DNA of 64,000 nt from CAVREM01 sp963728825 (GCA_963728825.1 CAVSLA010000003.1:124001-188000), one strand, 5' to 3'. Shown: positions 47,596-57,644, counted from the stretch's first letter. Notes: generated by a model not told the origin, from the sequence alone. Made by a program: numbers and translations.

Positions 47596-48147
47596 TTATC
47601 GCAGCTTGTCACCGTGAGGTGGCGTCGCGATGTGGGCAGGCCGCGCCTCGATCATCGCGCCGGCCAGCTCCAATTCCGACTGCGATTCGGCGATTTCGGT
47701 CAGCCGTCGCCCGGCGCGCCCCTCTTCTTCGAGCGTCTCGAGCAACAGCCGCGCTTCGTCGGGGCGACTCAGCCGGCGCGCGTACGAACGGGCACAGCTG
47801 TATGCGGCAATTTCGTAGTGTTCGAGGCGCTGCGCGATGGCGATGACGAGTGCATCGCGCACTTCATCTGTCGCAGCATCATGCAGACGCTCGTCTGCTT
47901 CTTGAACAATACCCGTGACGCCCGCGGACTGCCCCGGAGACACCCGACCGCCCCAATGCGTGAAGATCAGCTGCAGCCGCTCGATGTGGAGGCGGGTCTC
48001 GTCGCTGTGCCGCGCCAGCGCTTCGCGAAGTTTCAGGCCGCGCGCGGCATCCCGCAGCCGAGGCAGCATGCGTAGCGCCTGGAGTTCGGCGTCATACAGC
48101 GTAGCCAGCTCTTCGAGGTAGACATCCGTGAGTGAGGCGCTCGCCAT
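47596..48147 (-). CDS. DUF892/YciF-like ferritin-fold protein
   Basis: The 183-residue all-helical protein shows SLTDVYLEELATLYDAELQA, RHSDETRLHIERLQLIFTHW, VIAIAQRLEHYEIAAYSCAR and LLLETLEEEGRAGRRLTEIA, with the Glu/His pairs expected for a diiron or ferroxidase-like site. YciE/YciF proteins are linked to stress, but the reaction is not settled. The ATG at 48147 gives a full-length domain; longer readings are upstream and antisense-like. It is convergent with the amine-oxidase gene, 12 bases apart. Confidence 0.8.
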   Translation of the reverse strand: MASASLTDVYLEELATLYDAELQALRMLPRLRDAARGLKLREALARHSDETRLHIERLQLIFTHWGGRVSPGQSAGVTGIVQEADERLHDAATDEVRDALVIAIAQRLEHYEIAAYSCARSYARRLSRPDEARLLLETLEEEGRAGRRLTEIAESQSELELAGAMIEARPAHIATPPHGDKLR

Positions 48148-48271
48148 GGGGCTTGGTCTCCCTGGACTCGTTCTCTGCTTGCTCAATACGCAAGGGGTAT
48201 GCCCCGGCCGTTCGCGCCAGCAGACGCGCACGGATGGGTTACAGTGAGCGGGTGCCCGACACCTCAGCGCC

Positions 48272-49990
48272 TTGACCGCTCGGCTTCCTGCCGAGGTCGG
48301 TCTGGTCCGCGCGATTGGCGTCCGCCGCCTCACCGCCATCATCGTGAATCTGACCGTCGGAGCGGGCATCTTCGTTTTGCCTGCGACCGCCGCCCGGCAC
48401 CTTGGTTCCGCGGCGCCGTTCGCCTACCTCGTCTGCGCGCTCGCGATGGCGCTCATCGTCACCTGTATTGCGGCGGCGGGAAGCCGGGTGACGCTGACCG
48501 GCGGGCTTTACGCTTACACCGAAGTCGCATTCGGCCCGTTCATCGGGTTCCTGGCGGGGGTGCTCTACTGGGCCTCCGCAACGTTCGGGGTGGCGTCCAT
48601 CGCCAGCGCGTTCGTCGATTCGCTGGCGATTCTGGCACCGGCGGTTGATGAGGGAGCCCTGCGCATCGGAACCCTTTTGGCCGTCGTCGGGGGGCTGGCG
48701 TGGGTGAACGTTCGCGGCGTGACGATCGCCAGCCGGCTGGTCGAGACGATGACCGTCGCCAAGCTTCTGCCGCTGGCGGTTCTTCTGGGCGCGGGCTTGT
48801 GGATGGCGCCGGTCGATCCCCGCACGTGGCTCCCGTTACCCGAGGCCTCCGCGGTTGGCAGCGCCGCCATCCTGCTGATTTTCGCGTTCGTCGGCATCGA
48901 GGTCGCGCTGGTGCCGAGCGGCGAGATCAAGGAGCCTGCTCGAACCGTGCCTCGGGCCGTGTTCCTGGCGCTGGCGTTCACGACCACGCTGTACCTGTTG
49001 ATTCAATCCGTCGCGCAGGCCGTCCTCGGGGCCGACATGTCGAACTACCCTGCCGCCCCGCTGGCGGAGGCGGCCACTCGTCTCATCGGCGGCACCGGAC
49101 GGATGCTGGTGCTCGCCGGCGCGGCCATTTCGATGTTTGGCTACTTATCCGGTGACATGCTCGGGACACCTCGGGCGATCTACGCGTTCGGACGTGACGG
49201 CCTGCTGCCGAAGGCCCTGGCGGCAGTCCACCCGCGCTTTCACACACCCTGGCTCGCCGTGATCGTTCATGCTGCTCTCACGATTGCGCTCGCCGTCAGC
49301 GGCGGCTTCACCGAGCTCGTCGTAATTGCCAACGTGGCGACGTTGCTGCTGTACCTGTTCTGCGTAGCAGCCGCGTATCAGCTCCAACGCCTGAAGGTCC
49401 AGGGCGACGGCCCGGCGTTCGTGCTCCCGGCCGGTCCGCTCATTCCGATCGCCGCCGCAGCGCTCATCCTCTGGCTGCTCTCGCAGGCGACGCGGCGCGA
49501 GTTCGTCGTCACCGGGGGAGTGCTGGCGGCAGCCGCCTTGGTTTATGCGCTGAAACACGTAAGATCGGATGCCATGTCGCATCGCAACCCGTCCGATGAT
49601 GAGCTCCGCACTCTTCTCTCCACCGTCAGGACTATTGCCATGGTGGGCGCCTCGGCCGATCCGCAGAAACCCTCCAACGGGATCATGAGGCAGCTGCAGC
49701 AGGCCGGCTACCGGGTCATCCCGGTCAACCCGCGAGAGACCGAAGTGCTCGGCGAACCTTCGTTTCCTTCGCTGGTGGATGTGCCCGAACGGATCGACAT
49801 CGTCGACGTCTTCCGGCGCTCGGAAGACACGCCGCCGATCGCCGACGAAGCCGTCACCATCGGGGCGAAGGCACTGTGGCTGCAGAGCGGCATCGCGAAT
49901 GACGAGGCCGCCACCCGCGCCGCGTCTGCCGGTCTGCTGGTCGTGATGGACACCTGCATTGCCGCGACCCACCGCAGGCTGAAGATCTAG
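48272..49990 (+). CDS. APC-family amino-acid permease fused in frame to a CoA-binding (YccU-like) domain
   Basis: Residues 1-430 form an APC-superfamily permease with about 12 helices: LTVGAGIFVLPATAARHLG (the unwound helix 1), AFVGIEVALVPSGEIKEPAR and AISMFGYLSGDMLGTPRAIY. From residue 435 (SHRNPSDDELRTLLSTVRT) the protein is a CoA-binding Rossmann domain of the YccU/DUF type: TIAMVGASADPQKPSNGIMR, YRVIPVNPRETEVLGEPSFP, IDIVDVFRRSEDTPPIADEA. The fusion is unusual. A Met at 49574 could restart translation, and a one-base indel in the junction would give a TAA; the two could thus be separate genes. No substrate can be assigned. Confidence 0.75.
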   Translation: MTARLPAEVGLVRAIGVRRLTAIIVNLTVGAGIFVLPATAARHLGSAAPFAYLVCALAMALIVTCIAAAGSRVTLTGGLYAYTEVAFGPFIGFLAGVLYWASATFGVASIASAFVDSLAILAPAVDEGALRIGTLLAVVGGLAWVNVRGVTIASRLVETMTVAKLLPLAVLLGAGLWMAPVDPRTWLPLPEASAVGSAAILLIFAFVGIEVALVPSGEIKEPARTVPRAVFLALAFTTTLYLLIQSVAQAVLGADMSNYPAAPLAEAATRLIGGTGRMLVLAGAAISMFGYLSGDMLGTPRAIYAFGRDGLLPKALAAVHPRFHTPWLAVIVHAALTIALAVSGGFTELVVIANVATLLLYLFCVAAAYQLQRLKVQGDGPAFVLPAGPLIPIAAAALILWLLSQATRREFVVTGGVLAAAALVYALKHVRSDAMSHRNPSDDELRTLLSTVRTIAMVGASADPQKPSNGIMRQLQQAGYRVIPVNPRETEVLGEPSFPSLVDVPERIDIVDVFRRSEDTPPIADEAVTIGAKALWLQSGIANDEAATRAASAGLLVVMDTCIAATHRRLKI

Positions 49991-50008
49991 CGCTATCCAG
50001 TAGACATC

Positions 50009-50037
50009 TTGTGGTAGACTGCTCACACCAGTAGAGT
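50009..50037 (+). promoter_or_regulatory. Promoter of the second PadR-ADOP pair
   Basis: TTGTGG (50009-50014), 17 bases, then TAGAGT (50032-50037). The -10 box is only five bases before the ATG at 50043, so transcription would begin at or after that codon. This favours the internal ATG at 50082 as the PadR start. TAGAC/GTAGAC repeats across the -35 are candidate operator sequence. Confidence 0.5.
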
Positions 50038-50081
50038 TCTATATGACCGCCGTAACGGGCGCGGTTGGGCGGACGCGATCG

Positions 50082-50420
50082 ATGAAAGACAACAACCGGA
50101 AGGACCAGCTGCAGGGAACGCTCGACCTGATCGTGCTGCGCACGCTGGCCACCGGCGGCGCGCTGCACGGCTACGCCATCTGCGAGCGCGTCGAGCAGCT
50201 CTCCGGCGAGGTGCTCCGCATCGAGGGCGGATCGCTCTATCCGGCGCTGCACCGCATGGAGGAGGCTGGCTGGGTCACATCGGAGTGGGCCTCGTCCGAC
50301 AACAACCGCCGCGCCCGTTATTACCGAATCACACCGGCCGGACGCCGTCGGCTTTCCGAAGAGGAACAGCACTGGAGCCGCCTCGCTGCCGCCGTCGGCC
50401 GCATCCTGAGGAATGCCTGA
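50082..50420 (+). CDS. PadR-family transcriptional regulator
   Basis: The 112-residue winged-helix protein has QLQGTLDLIVLRTLATGGAL with HGYAICERVEQLSGEVLRIE, GSLYPALHRMEEAGWVTSEW and RARYYRITPAGRRRLSEEEQ. It is a short PadR like the first one (3.8 kb). It ends two bases before the ADOP start, so the two are co-transcribed. The start at 50082 is chosen from the promoter position; 50043 is the alternative. By family it represses its own transcription. Confidence 0.88.
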   Translation: MKDNNRKDQLQGTLDLIVLRTLATGGALHGYAICERVEQLSGEVLRIEGGSLYPALHRMEEAGWVTSEWASSDNNRRARYYRITPAGRRRLSEEEQHWSRLAAAVGRILRNA

Positions 50421-50421
50421 C

Positions 50422-53059
50422 ATGGGCGCGTGGAACCGTTTCAGGAACCTGTGGCGCGGACGGTCCCTGGACCGCGATTTCGAGGACGAAATCCGGTTTC
50501 ACCTCGAGCAACGCACCCTGGCCAATCAGCAGGCCGGCATGAGCCGCGCCGAGGCGGAACGCGAAGCACGCCGCCACTTCGGCGGGGTCAATCAGGCCGC
50601 GGAAGGCATGCGCGAGGCGCGTGTGATGCTTTGGCTCGACGCCTTCGGCAGAGATCTCCGCCAGGGGGCCCGGCTCCTCCGCAGGCAGCCGGCGATGAGC
50701 GCGCTCGCAGTCCTGGCGCTGTCGCTCGGCATCGGCGCCAACGCGGTGCTCTTTGCCCGGCTCTACGACGTTCTCGTCCGGCCGCTGCCCTTTGCCGATG
50801 CCGATCGCCTCGTTGCGATCGTTGACAACTTCCGCACGACCGGCGCGCTCAACACCAGCCCGACCGTCCCGGAACTGCTCGACGTCCAATCGTCGACGCG
50901 CAATCTCGAGGGCGTGTCGTTCTTCGACACGCGCGATTTTCAGATCAACGGCGGCACCGAACCCGCCCGCGTCTTCGCCGCGCGCGTCGAGGCGTCGTTT
51001 CTGAACGTGCTGGGCGTCCGTCCGGCGCTCGGACGGCTCTTTGCCGATGGCGAAGACCGGCCCGGCCGCGATCGGGTCGCAATGCTCACCGACGGGTTGT
51101 GGCGGCGGAACTTCGGCGCCGACCCGGGAGCGGTCGGCGGCGAAATCGTCGTCAATGGTGCACCGTCGACGATCATCGGCGTCCTGCCGCCCGATTTCGC
51201 GTTCGACTATCTGTCGCCTGAGCCAATCGACCTGTATGTGCCGTTTCCGATGAACGACACCTACATGTCGCGGAACGCTGAGTTTGCGAACGTGCGCCGG
51301 GTCGCCGGCGTTGCCCGTCTCCGACCGGGCCATCGGCTGGAGTGGGCCGCAACGGAGCTGAAGACGCTCTCCGAGACGCTCGTCGCTCAACATCCCCAGT
51401 TGTACCGGCTCGGATCCGATGGCCGCGACCTCGGCTTCTTCATGAACGCTGTCCCCCTTCAGCAGATCGTCACGGGCCGAAGCCGATCGGTGCTCTGGCT
51501 TCTGGTCGGCGCGGTCGGTCTGGTCCTGCTGGTGGCGTGCGGCAACACGGCGCAGTTCCTGCTGGCGCGCGCGGTCGAACGGCGGCCGGAGGCGGCAATT
51601 CGCGCCGCGCTTGGCGCCGGGCGTGGCCGCCTGATCCGACAGTTTCTCGCCGAAGCGATGCTGCTCGCGCTGCTGGCCGGCGCGGTCGGCGTGCTGCAGG
51701 CCGAGTGGCTGGCGCGGGTCATCGGCGTGATGTTGCCAGGTGGCGACGATCGAGGTATCGACGCGGTGACGATCGCGTCAACCGCTCTGCTCGCGCTTGG
51801 CACGACGCTCGTCTTCGGCCTGATCCCCGCGCTGCACTTCGCCGGCGCCCGCAGCCAGATCGATGGACGGACGATCGGTCCGGCTCGCCTGCGCACACGC
51901 CACGTGCTCGTGGCGATCGAGGTCGCGATTTCAATCGTGCTGCTGGTCGCTGCGGGACAGCTCCTCCAGAGCCTGCGAACGCTGCAGGCGGCTCCACGTG
52001 GCTACTCGTCAGCGGACGTGACCGTGATGCGGATGCGGATCGTCGCGGCGCGCGGTCCGGCCGTCCCCACCGGCATCACCTATCAGCGGTATCTGGAACG
52101 GATCCGTGCGGTGCCCGGCGTCGAGGCGGCCGCAATTGCGGATGCCCCGCTGTCAGGCGGCGCCGGCGTGGAGTTCGGCATCGCCGGACGCGCCGACGAT
52201 GGCGCCACCTTGTCCAGGCAGCTCGCGAGCTACCGCATCGTCAGCCCGGACTACTTCTCGGTCGTTCGCATTCCGCTTCTCGAGGGCCGGATATTCGATG
52301 AGGGCGACGGCTCCGGCCGGACGCCGGTTGCCATCGTGAATGAGCGGATGGCGCGGGAATTCTGGCCGGGCCAGAGCGCCGTCGGCCAGCAGAATCCGGT
52401 CAGGGTCGGGTCCGCGCGCCGCCCTGTTGACGATCGTCGGCGTCGTCGGCGACGTCCGGCCGCAGTGGCTGCTCGAGCCGACGCCGCAGATTTACGTCTC
52501 GTCCCTGCAGCAGAGCGAGCCGAGTATCGTCGTGATGATTCGGACGGCAGCCGGCACGATGCTCCCGTCCGAGGCGATCAAACAGGCCATCTGGACGGTC
52601 GCTTCCCAACAACCGGTATTCGATATCCGGCCGATGGATGCTCTCGTCGCTCAGTCACTCACCCAGCCGCAGATGGTCGCACGCCTGCTCGGCATGCTTG
52701 CCGTCCTCGGCCTGCTCCTGTCGACGATGGGCGTCTATACGGTCGTCACGTATCTCACTTCACGCCGCCTCAAGGAGGTCGCTGTCCGACGGGCCATGGG
52801 CGCGAGCTCTACCGCCGTGTTGACCCTGCTCGCCGCGCCGACGGTCTCGTGGACCGCTGTCGGCCTGGCCGCCGGCCTGATCGGCGCTGCCGCGAACACG
52901 AGCCTCATTCGCGCGACCGTGCTCAGGACCGCGCAGGTCGATCCGGTGACGATTGGCCTGATTGCCGCGGCGTACCTTGCGGTCGCCGTTGCCGCGGTAT
53001 GCATTCCTGCGGCGAAGGCGCTGCGACTCGATCCCTCGTCGCTGCTCCGCGCGGACTAG
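50422..53059 (+). CDS. ADOP-family duplicated permease (one frame change)
   Basis: The N-terminal prefix is GAWNRFRNLWRGRSLDRDFE with IRFHLEQRTLANQQAGMSRA, followed by the first MacB-core/FtsX unit. Helices include MSALAVLALSLGIGANAVLF and VLWLLVGAVGLVLLVACGNT. The second unit starts near residue 480 and ends in LLGMLAVLGLLLSTMGVYTV, RRAMGASSTAVLTLLAAPTV and CIPAAKALRLDPSSLLRAD. One frame change near 52,400 (between VGQQNPVRVGS and ALLTIVGVVGD) interrupts it; both sides align to the same family. About 878 residues. Orphan permease of unknown substrate. Confidence 0.87.
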
Positions 53060-53076
53060 CGGAACGCCAGAGAATC

Positions 53077-54908
53077 TCAGATCGCTGCTTCGAGCCGGGA
53101 GACCAGCGCATCGAGCTGGGCGACGACGGCGCGGACCGGTTCCGGCTTGCTCAAATCGACGCCGGCCCGCTGGAGCAGCGTCATCGGGTGATCGCTGCCG
53201 CCGGCCTGCAAGCAGCGTCAGATAGCGCTGCAGGGCGTCGTTGCGCTCGCTTGGCGAGCCCTGGGTGAGCTGGTTCATCAGCTGCGCGCTCGACGCGAAG
53301 CAGGTCGCGTACTGATAGACGTAGTACGGCGACTGGTAGAAGTGGGGAATTCGTGCCCAGGTGAGCCGCGACTGCTCGTCGTAGTCGAGGGCGTCGCCGT
53401 GATAGGCCTGGAGGAGTCCGAAGTAGATCTCGCCGAGCACCTCGGCGGTCACCGGCTTCCCTTCCTCCGACCAGCCGATGCGCCTGGAGCTCGTAATCGG
53501 CGAACATCACCTGCGTGTAGAAGGTCGATACGATGCCATCGATGGCGTGCTGCAGGAGGACGATCCGCTCGCGCTCGTCGGTCGTCCTGGCCAGCATGAA
53601 TTCGAGGAACAGCGCCTCGCTGAGCGTCGAGGGTACCTCGGCGACGAAGATCGTGTAACCGGCGTAGACGAACGGCTGGTGCTCGTGGGACAGGACCGTG
53701 TGCATCGAGTGGCCCATCTCATGCGCCAGCGTGAAGACGGCGTCCAGCGTGTCGTTGTAGTTCAGCAGCATGTACGGCTGGACGCCGTAGACCGGCGCGG
53801 AATACGCGCCGCTTCGCTTGCCTGGATTCTCGTAGACGTCGATGCACTGGCCGTTCAGCACCGCGCGCATCCGGCGCTGGTAGTCGGATCCGAGCGGCGC
53901 GACCGACGCCGGCAGCCACTGCAGGACGTCCTCGTACGGGTACTGCCGATCGAAATCGACCAGCGGAATGGTCGTGTCGTACGAGTGGTAGGTCTCGACG
54001 CCGAGGGCGCGCCGGCGCAGCCGGTGATAGCGGCGCAGCGGTTCGGTGCCCGCCTTGGTTTCGCTGATCAGGTTCTCGACGACGGCGGGCGGGATGTTGT
54101 TGCCGTGGAGCGCGGCCTCGAGCGTGTTCTGGTAGCCCCGGGCGCGCGAGTAGAACAAATCGCGCTGCAGCACACCGTTGTAGAGGGTCGCGTAGGTATT
54201 CAGCGTGTTGTCGAACAGCTTGTGGAATTCGTGAAACGCTGCCGCCCGGTCGGCCTGGTTGCGATTGGTCGCCAGGATCGCGCGGTACTGGCCGTAGGTC
54301 AGTGTCGTTTCGGTGCCGTTCGAGAGCCGCAGCGTCGGGTACTTCACGTCAGCCGTCGACAGCGCCGCGTATGCGTCGTTCGGCGAGGAGGAAAACCGGC
54401 TCGACAGTGACAACAGATGCTCGCCCCTGTCATCGAGGACGTGCTCCTGCTGACGATAGAGATCCTCGACCGCGAATCGATAGACGACCAGCGGCGGATT
54501 GGCTGCCATCCACTCCTGGACCGTGGCCAGCGGAATCTTCAGCAGCTCGGGATCGAACCACGCGGAGGCCTGCGCCGCCTTGGCAAAAAGAATCTGCACC
54601 TGCTGGCGCCTGGCGTTGATCTGGTTATCGCGCTGGTCCTGGTCGTACCACAGTGACGCGAAATACCACACCTTGTATTCCAGCTGACCGATCTCGTCGC
54701 GCAGCTTGAGCGCCGCGAGCAGCGCCGCGGCGCCCCCCGCCAGCGACCCCTGCAGCGCCGCGAAGGCATCGATCTTCCGGTCGAGCTCGGCGTAAGCGGC
54801 TTGCCACTCCTCCCAGGTCGAGAAGATGTTCTTGAGATTCCATTTGAAACGATCGGGAATCGTGTCGCGATCGCGCAGGGGTGGAGCGGCTGGGGCTTCG
54901 GTCGCCAT
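53077..54908 (-). CDS. pepF: Oligoendopeptidase F (M3B), frames interrupted twice
   Basis: The N-terminus reads DTIPDRFKWNLKNIFSTWEE, then AYAELDRKIDAFAALQGSLA. The zinc site is AVFTLAHEMGHSMHTVLSHE (HEXXH) followed by YAGYTIFVAEVPSTLSEALF with the third ligand Glu. GEIYFGLLQAYHGDALDYDE and FYQSPYYVYQYATCFASSAQ, GGSDHPMTLLQRAGVDLSKP are the usual C-terminus. It cleaves short peptides in the cytoplasm. Frame changes at about 53,460 and 53,215 split it, but the pieces join in order, and a TGA at 53077 closes it. ATG 54908 is chosen as start. Confidence 0.86.
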
Positions 54909-55048
54909 CTGTTGTGATTTTACTGCACGCCCTGACCGCGCCGTCGCGCTGGCGGACCGCATTTTGCTCCGGTGTGCAGCAGCGCGCACTTCACAGTCGA
55001 GATTGGCTGAGCGCGCCTGCAACCCGCGCTCTGAAGGAGGAGGCTATC

Positions 55049-55795
55049 GTGGATCATCCCAAGCCATGGTTGAGGTACATCGACGCCGACGACCTGGACG
55101 ACGACTCGATCGATTTCGACGGCATGAACGTGCAGAGTCCAACCGGCGAACACCTGGGTGACGTCGACGGGTTCATCGTCGACACACAATCGGCTCGTCC
55201 CTACTACGTGGTCGTCGACTCCGGCGGCTGGTTCAAATCCAAGCATCTGCTGCTGCCGGTCGGCCATCTCCGATTCGACGCCGATGCCGAAGCGCTGGAG
55301 GCCGACCTCGACCGCCATCGCATCAACCAGTTCCCGGGATTCGACAAGGACCAGTTCGAGAAGCTGTCGGCCGACGATCTGAAACGGATCAACGACGAAA
55401 TCTGCTCCGCCTGCAGCATCGAAGGCGTCGCCATCGTCTACTCCGCCGACGAGCCATACACCGACGCCTGGAACCGGCCCGATTTCGGATATCCGGACTG
55501 GTGGCGCGCCAACCCGAACTTGCCCGAGCGCATGGGCGACCGAGCCGTGACGGCCGGCGCCGAGTCGATCCCTCCGGCCCGTGACGTCGTCCGGCCATCG
55601 GACCGGGACGCCGAGCAGGTGCGGATGAAGGATGCTCCCGATCCGAGCCCGCACTTCGGCGGCCGCGCGCAGCCGGGTGACGTCCTCGGCGTCGAAACCG
55701 GCGGCGAGCGCACCTACGTCGGCGACACCGCTGAGGACGAAAACGAACGGCGCCGTGACGCCGAGAAGGCGGCTCCGAAGCAGCGCCGCGATTAG
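55049..55795 (+). CDS. PRC-barrel domain protein
   Basis: A GTG at 55049, after a strong GGAGGAGG, opens a 248-residue protein. Residues 20-100 form a PRC-barrel-like domain (GMNVQSPTGEHLGDVDGFIV, ARPYYVVVDSGGWFKSKHLL, LPVGHLRFDADAEALEADLD). The rest is acidic and low complexity and ends in a charged tail rich in E, R and A. PRC barrels often sit on photosynthetic reaction centres, ribosome-maturation and stress proteins; this one is without other marks. It is convergent with the SPFH gene, overlapping by four bases at the stops. Confidence 0.78.
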   Translation: MDHPKPWLRYIDADDLDDDSIDFDGMNVQSPTGEHLGDVDGFIVDTQSARPYYVVVDSGGWFKSKHLLLPVGHLRFDADAEALEADLDRHRINQFPGFDKDQFEKLSADDLKRINDEICSACSIEGVAIVYSADEPYTDAWNRPDFGYPDWWRANPNLPERMGDRAVTAGAESIPPARDVVRPSDRDAEQVRMKDAPDPSPHFGGRAQPGDVLGVETGGERTYVGDTAEDENERRRDAEKAAPKQRRD

Positions 55796-56694
55796 CGCCG
55801 TTCCGGTCCGATCGCGTCGAACGTCCCGGTCAGGGGCACGCCCATGGCCCCGACCGGGATATACACCACTGTGTGATTTGGCGAGTTCACGATCATCTTC
55901 TGCGCCTCGATCGCTTCGTGCTGGATATACATCCCGCTCAGCTGGCCGCGGATGATCCCCATCGCGTTGGCGATGCCCTGCGCCTGCACCTCGCGCTTGG
56001 TCCGTTCCTTCCGCTCGATCTCAATCTCGGTGTCCTTTCGCTGCAATTCCTGCGTCGCCGCGAGCTTGCGCGACACTGCGGTCGCGACCTCTTCGGGGTA
56101 CTGGACGTTTCCGACGACCACGCTGGAGATCACGAACGGCGAGCCGTCGGCGTAACGCTGAATGCGTGAGAGCACCGCGTCGCCGATCGCGATGAGCTCG
56201 TCCTTCACGACCAGACCGTCCCGGCGCTGCACTTCGTCGCGGGCAAACGTGCGGAGCGGCTCGCGGATGAAGTTGCCGTAGGCGACCTTCACGACGGCAT
56301 CCGGCTCTTTTTCGAGCTCCTGGTTCGAGACGGTCGTGCTGAAGCGGTCCATGAACATCGGCACGCGTTCCTGGTCGATGCGCCACACCGTATGCACCCG
56401 GAACTGGATCTTCAGGTTGTCGCGGCTCAGCACCGCATCGTCGTGCGAGGAATCTTCGGTGTAGGTGTACGGCGTGATGCTGACGTTGGTGACTTCGAGC
56501 AGCCAGGTGCGGCCGGGTGAGGTCGGTCCGTGCTGCGTTCCGACGTACCGCGACTGACCGAAGATCGCTCCTTTCGTGAGGTAGCCGACGTATCCCGCCG
56601 GCGTGTCCGGGTTGGACGAGCCGCCGAGCCACAACAGCATGAACAAACCACACACGACGACGAGCAGACCTGCGAGGGTTGCATGACGAGCCAC
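55792..56694 (-). CDS. SPFH/Band 7 (prohibitin-like) membrane protein
   Basis: An N-terminal membrane anchor (LAGLLVVVCGLFMLLWLGG) is followed by the SPFH/Band 7 domain: DTPAGYVGYLTKGAIFGQSR, LKIQFRVHTVWRIDQERVPM, LRTFARDEVQRRDGLVVKDE and SSVVVGNVQYPEEVATAVSR. A helical region (EIEIERKERTKREVQAQGIA) and the tail EAQKMIVNSPNHTVVYIPVG complete it. The 300 residues match the family, which scaffolds membrane microdomains and proteases. The GTG at 56694 is supported by a GGAGG six bases upstream (56701-56705), and that site directly follows the 3' end of the c-di-AMP riboswitch candidate. This suggests control by c-di-AMP. Confidence 0.85.
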   Translation of the reverse strand: MARHATLAGLLVVVCGLFMLLWLGGSSNPDTPAGYVGYLTKGAIFGQSRYVGTQHGPTSPGRTWLLEVTNVSITPYTYTEDSSHDDAVLSRDNLKIQFRVHTVWRIDQERVPMFMDRFSTTVSNQELEKEPDAVVKVAYGNFIREPLRTFARDEVQRRDGLVVKDELIAIGDAVLSRIQRYADGSPFVISSVVVGNVQYPEEVATAVSRKLAATQELQRKDTEIEIERKERTKREVQAQGIANAMGIIRGQLSGMYIQHEAIEAQKMIVNSPNHTVVYIPVGAMGVPLTGTFDAIGPERR

Positions 56695-56707
56695 GGTGGG
56701 CCTCCAA

Positions 56708-56838
56708 CCGCCGACGGGGTTAGCTGACGGGCTCGAGGTTGGAAGTCCTCTATCAGCCTTGCGGCTGAATTCGCCCCCGGCGCGCGGAATGCGCGCCACT
56801 GGGTCCCCCGGGACGCTGTTGATACAGCGTCTTTGGCG
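56708..56838 (-). promoter_or_regulatory. c-di-AMP (ydaO/yuaA) riboswitch candidate
   Basis: The minus-strand leader carries, in the ydaO/yuaA order, CGGGGGACCCA, a GGCGCGC-ATTCC-GCGCGCC hairpin, GGGGGCGAATTC, an AGCC-GCAA-GGCT hairpin, GATAGAGGACTTCC and the hallmark GAGCCCGTCAGCTAACCCCG with GTCGGCGG. These match the conserved c-di-AMP aptamer core known from B. subtilis and actinobacteria. The 3' end reaches within a few bases of the SD (GGAGG) of the SPFH gene. There is no room for a terminator, so control is probably at translation initiation. Its promoter lies just upstream (56847-56875). Confidence 0.85.
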
Positions 56839-56846
56839 TACCACTC

Positions 56847-56875
56847 ACCCTAGGCCTGTCCTTGCAGCTTGTCAA
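56847..56875 (-). promoter_or_regulatory. Promoter of the riboswitch-SPFH transcript
   Basis: On the minus strand TTGACA (56870-56875), 17 bases and TAGGGT (56847-56852) form a near-consensus sigma70 promoter. The -35 box begins within the last codon region of the upstream pseudouridine-synthase gene, so the SPFH unit can be transcribed separately. Transcription should start near 56,840. Confidence 0.65.
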
Positions 56876-57612
56876 ATCTCAGAGCCGAACGCCGCTTCGA
56901 CTTCCGTTCGCGTCAGATCACGCCACTTGCCCGGCGGCAGATCCCCGAGGTCCAATCCTCCAAAGCTGACGCGCTTCAGTCTCGTCACTTCGTGACCGAT
57001 CGATTCGAAGAGACGACGCACCTCGCGATTTCGTCCACGTCGAAGCTCCATGGTGAGATGCGTCTCGCGTGAGGATGCTTTTCGAATGACGACCGCGGAC
57101 GCATCGAGCGTTGCCACTTCCCCATCGCTGACTCTGCCGCGCACCGTAACCAGGTAGAGCCGCGGCACGCCGTTCTCCGGGTCCATGATCCGGTCGGCGA
57201 GCCGTGTGTCAGACGTGAGAATCAGAAGACCGCTCGTCGCAATGTCGAGCCGCCCGACAGGGATGAGTCCGCGCGCCGGCTCGCCGATGACGTCGTAGAT
57301 TGTCGGGCGGCCGTCCGGATCGCGGCGCGTGGTGACGACGCCGCGCGGTTTGTGAAACACGATGGCGCGCCACGCGGCGCGCGTCTTCGCCTCCCCGTCG
57401 AGACCAATCCGGGCCCGCTCGGGCACGACGTGTGTCGCCGGGTCGGTCACGACGCGTCCATTCACCCGGACTCGTCCCTGCCTGATGGCCTCGGTTGCCT
57501 GAGCGCGAGACAGGATCCCGAGCTTCGATAGCGCGCGATTGAGCGGCACGGTACCGGACGGCCGCCCGCTGCGCCGACGGTCGGCTCGGGGGAACTTCGT
57601 CGGCACGGTCAT
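56872..57612 (-). CDS. RsuA/RluB-type ribosomal pseudouridine synthase
   Basis: The 246-residue enzyme has an S4 RNA-binding N-domain (LNRALSKLGILSRAQATEAI, VRVNGRVVTDPATHVV) followed by IVFHKPRGVVTTRRDPDGRP and the catalytic PVGRLDIATSGLLILTSDTR (Asp in RLD). It continues with YLVTVRGRVSDGEVATLDAS, RGRNREVRRLFESIGHEVTR and LKRVSFGGLDLGDLPPGKWR. It makes pseudouridine in rRNA. RsuA, RluB and RluE/F cannot be told apart from sequence alone. ATG 57612 places the S4 domain at the N-terminus; longer readings add non-family sequence. Confidence 0.87.
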   Translation of the reverse strand: MTVPTKFPRADRRRSGRPSGTVPLNRALSKLGILSRAQATEAIRQGRVRVNGRVVTDPATHVVPERARIGLDGEAKTRAAWRAIVFHKPRGVVTTRRDPDGRPTIYDVIGEPARGLIPVGRLDIATSGLLILTSDTRLADRIMDPENGVPRLYLVTVRGRVSDGEVATLDASAVVIRKASSRETHLTMELRRGRNREVRRLFESIGHEVTRLKRVSFGGLDLGDLPPGKWRDLTRTEVEAAFGSEI

Positions 57613-57644
57613 GGCCACTGCTGGAGCAGATTCCGATTCGAGGG

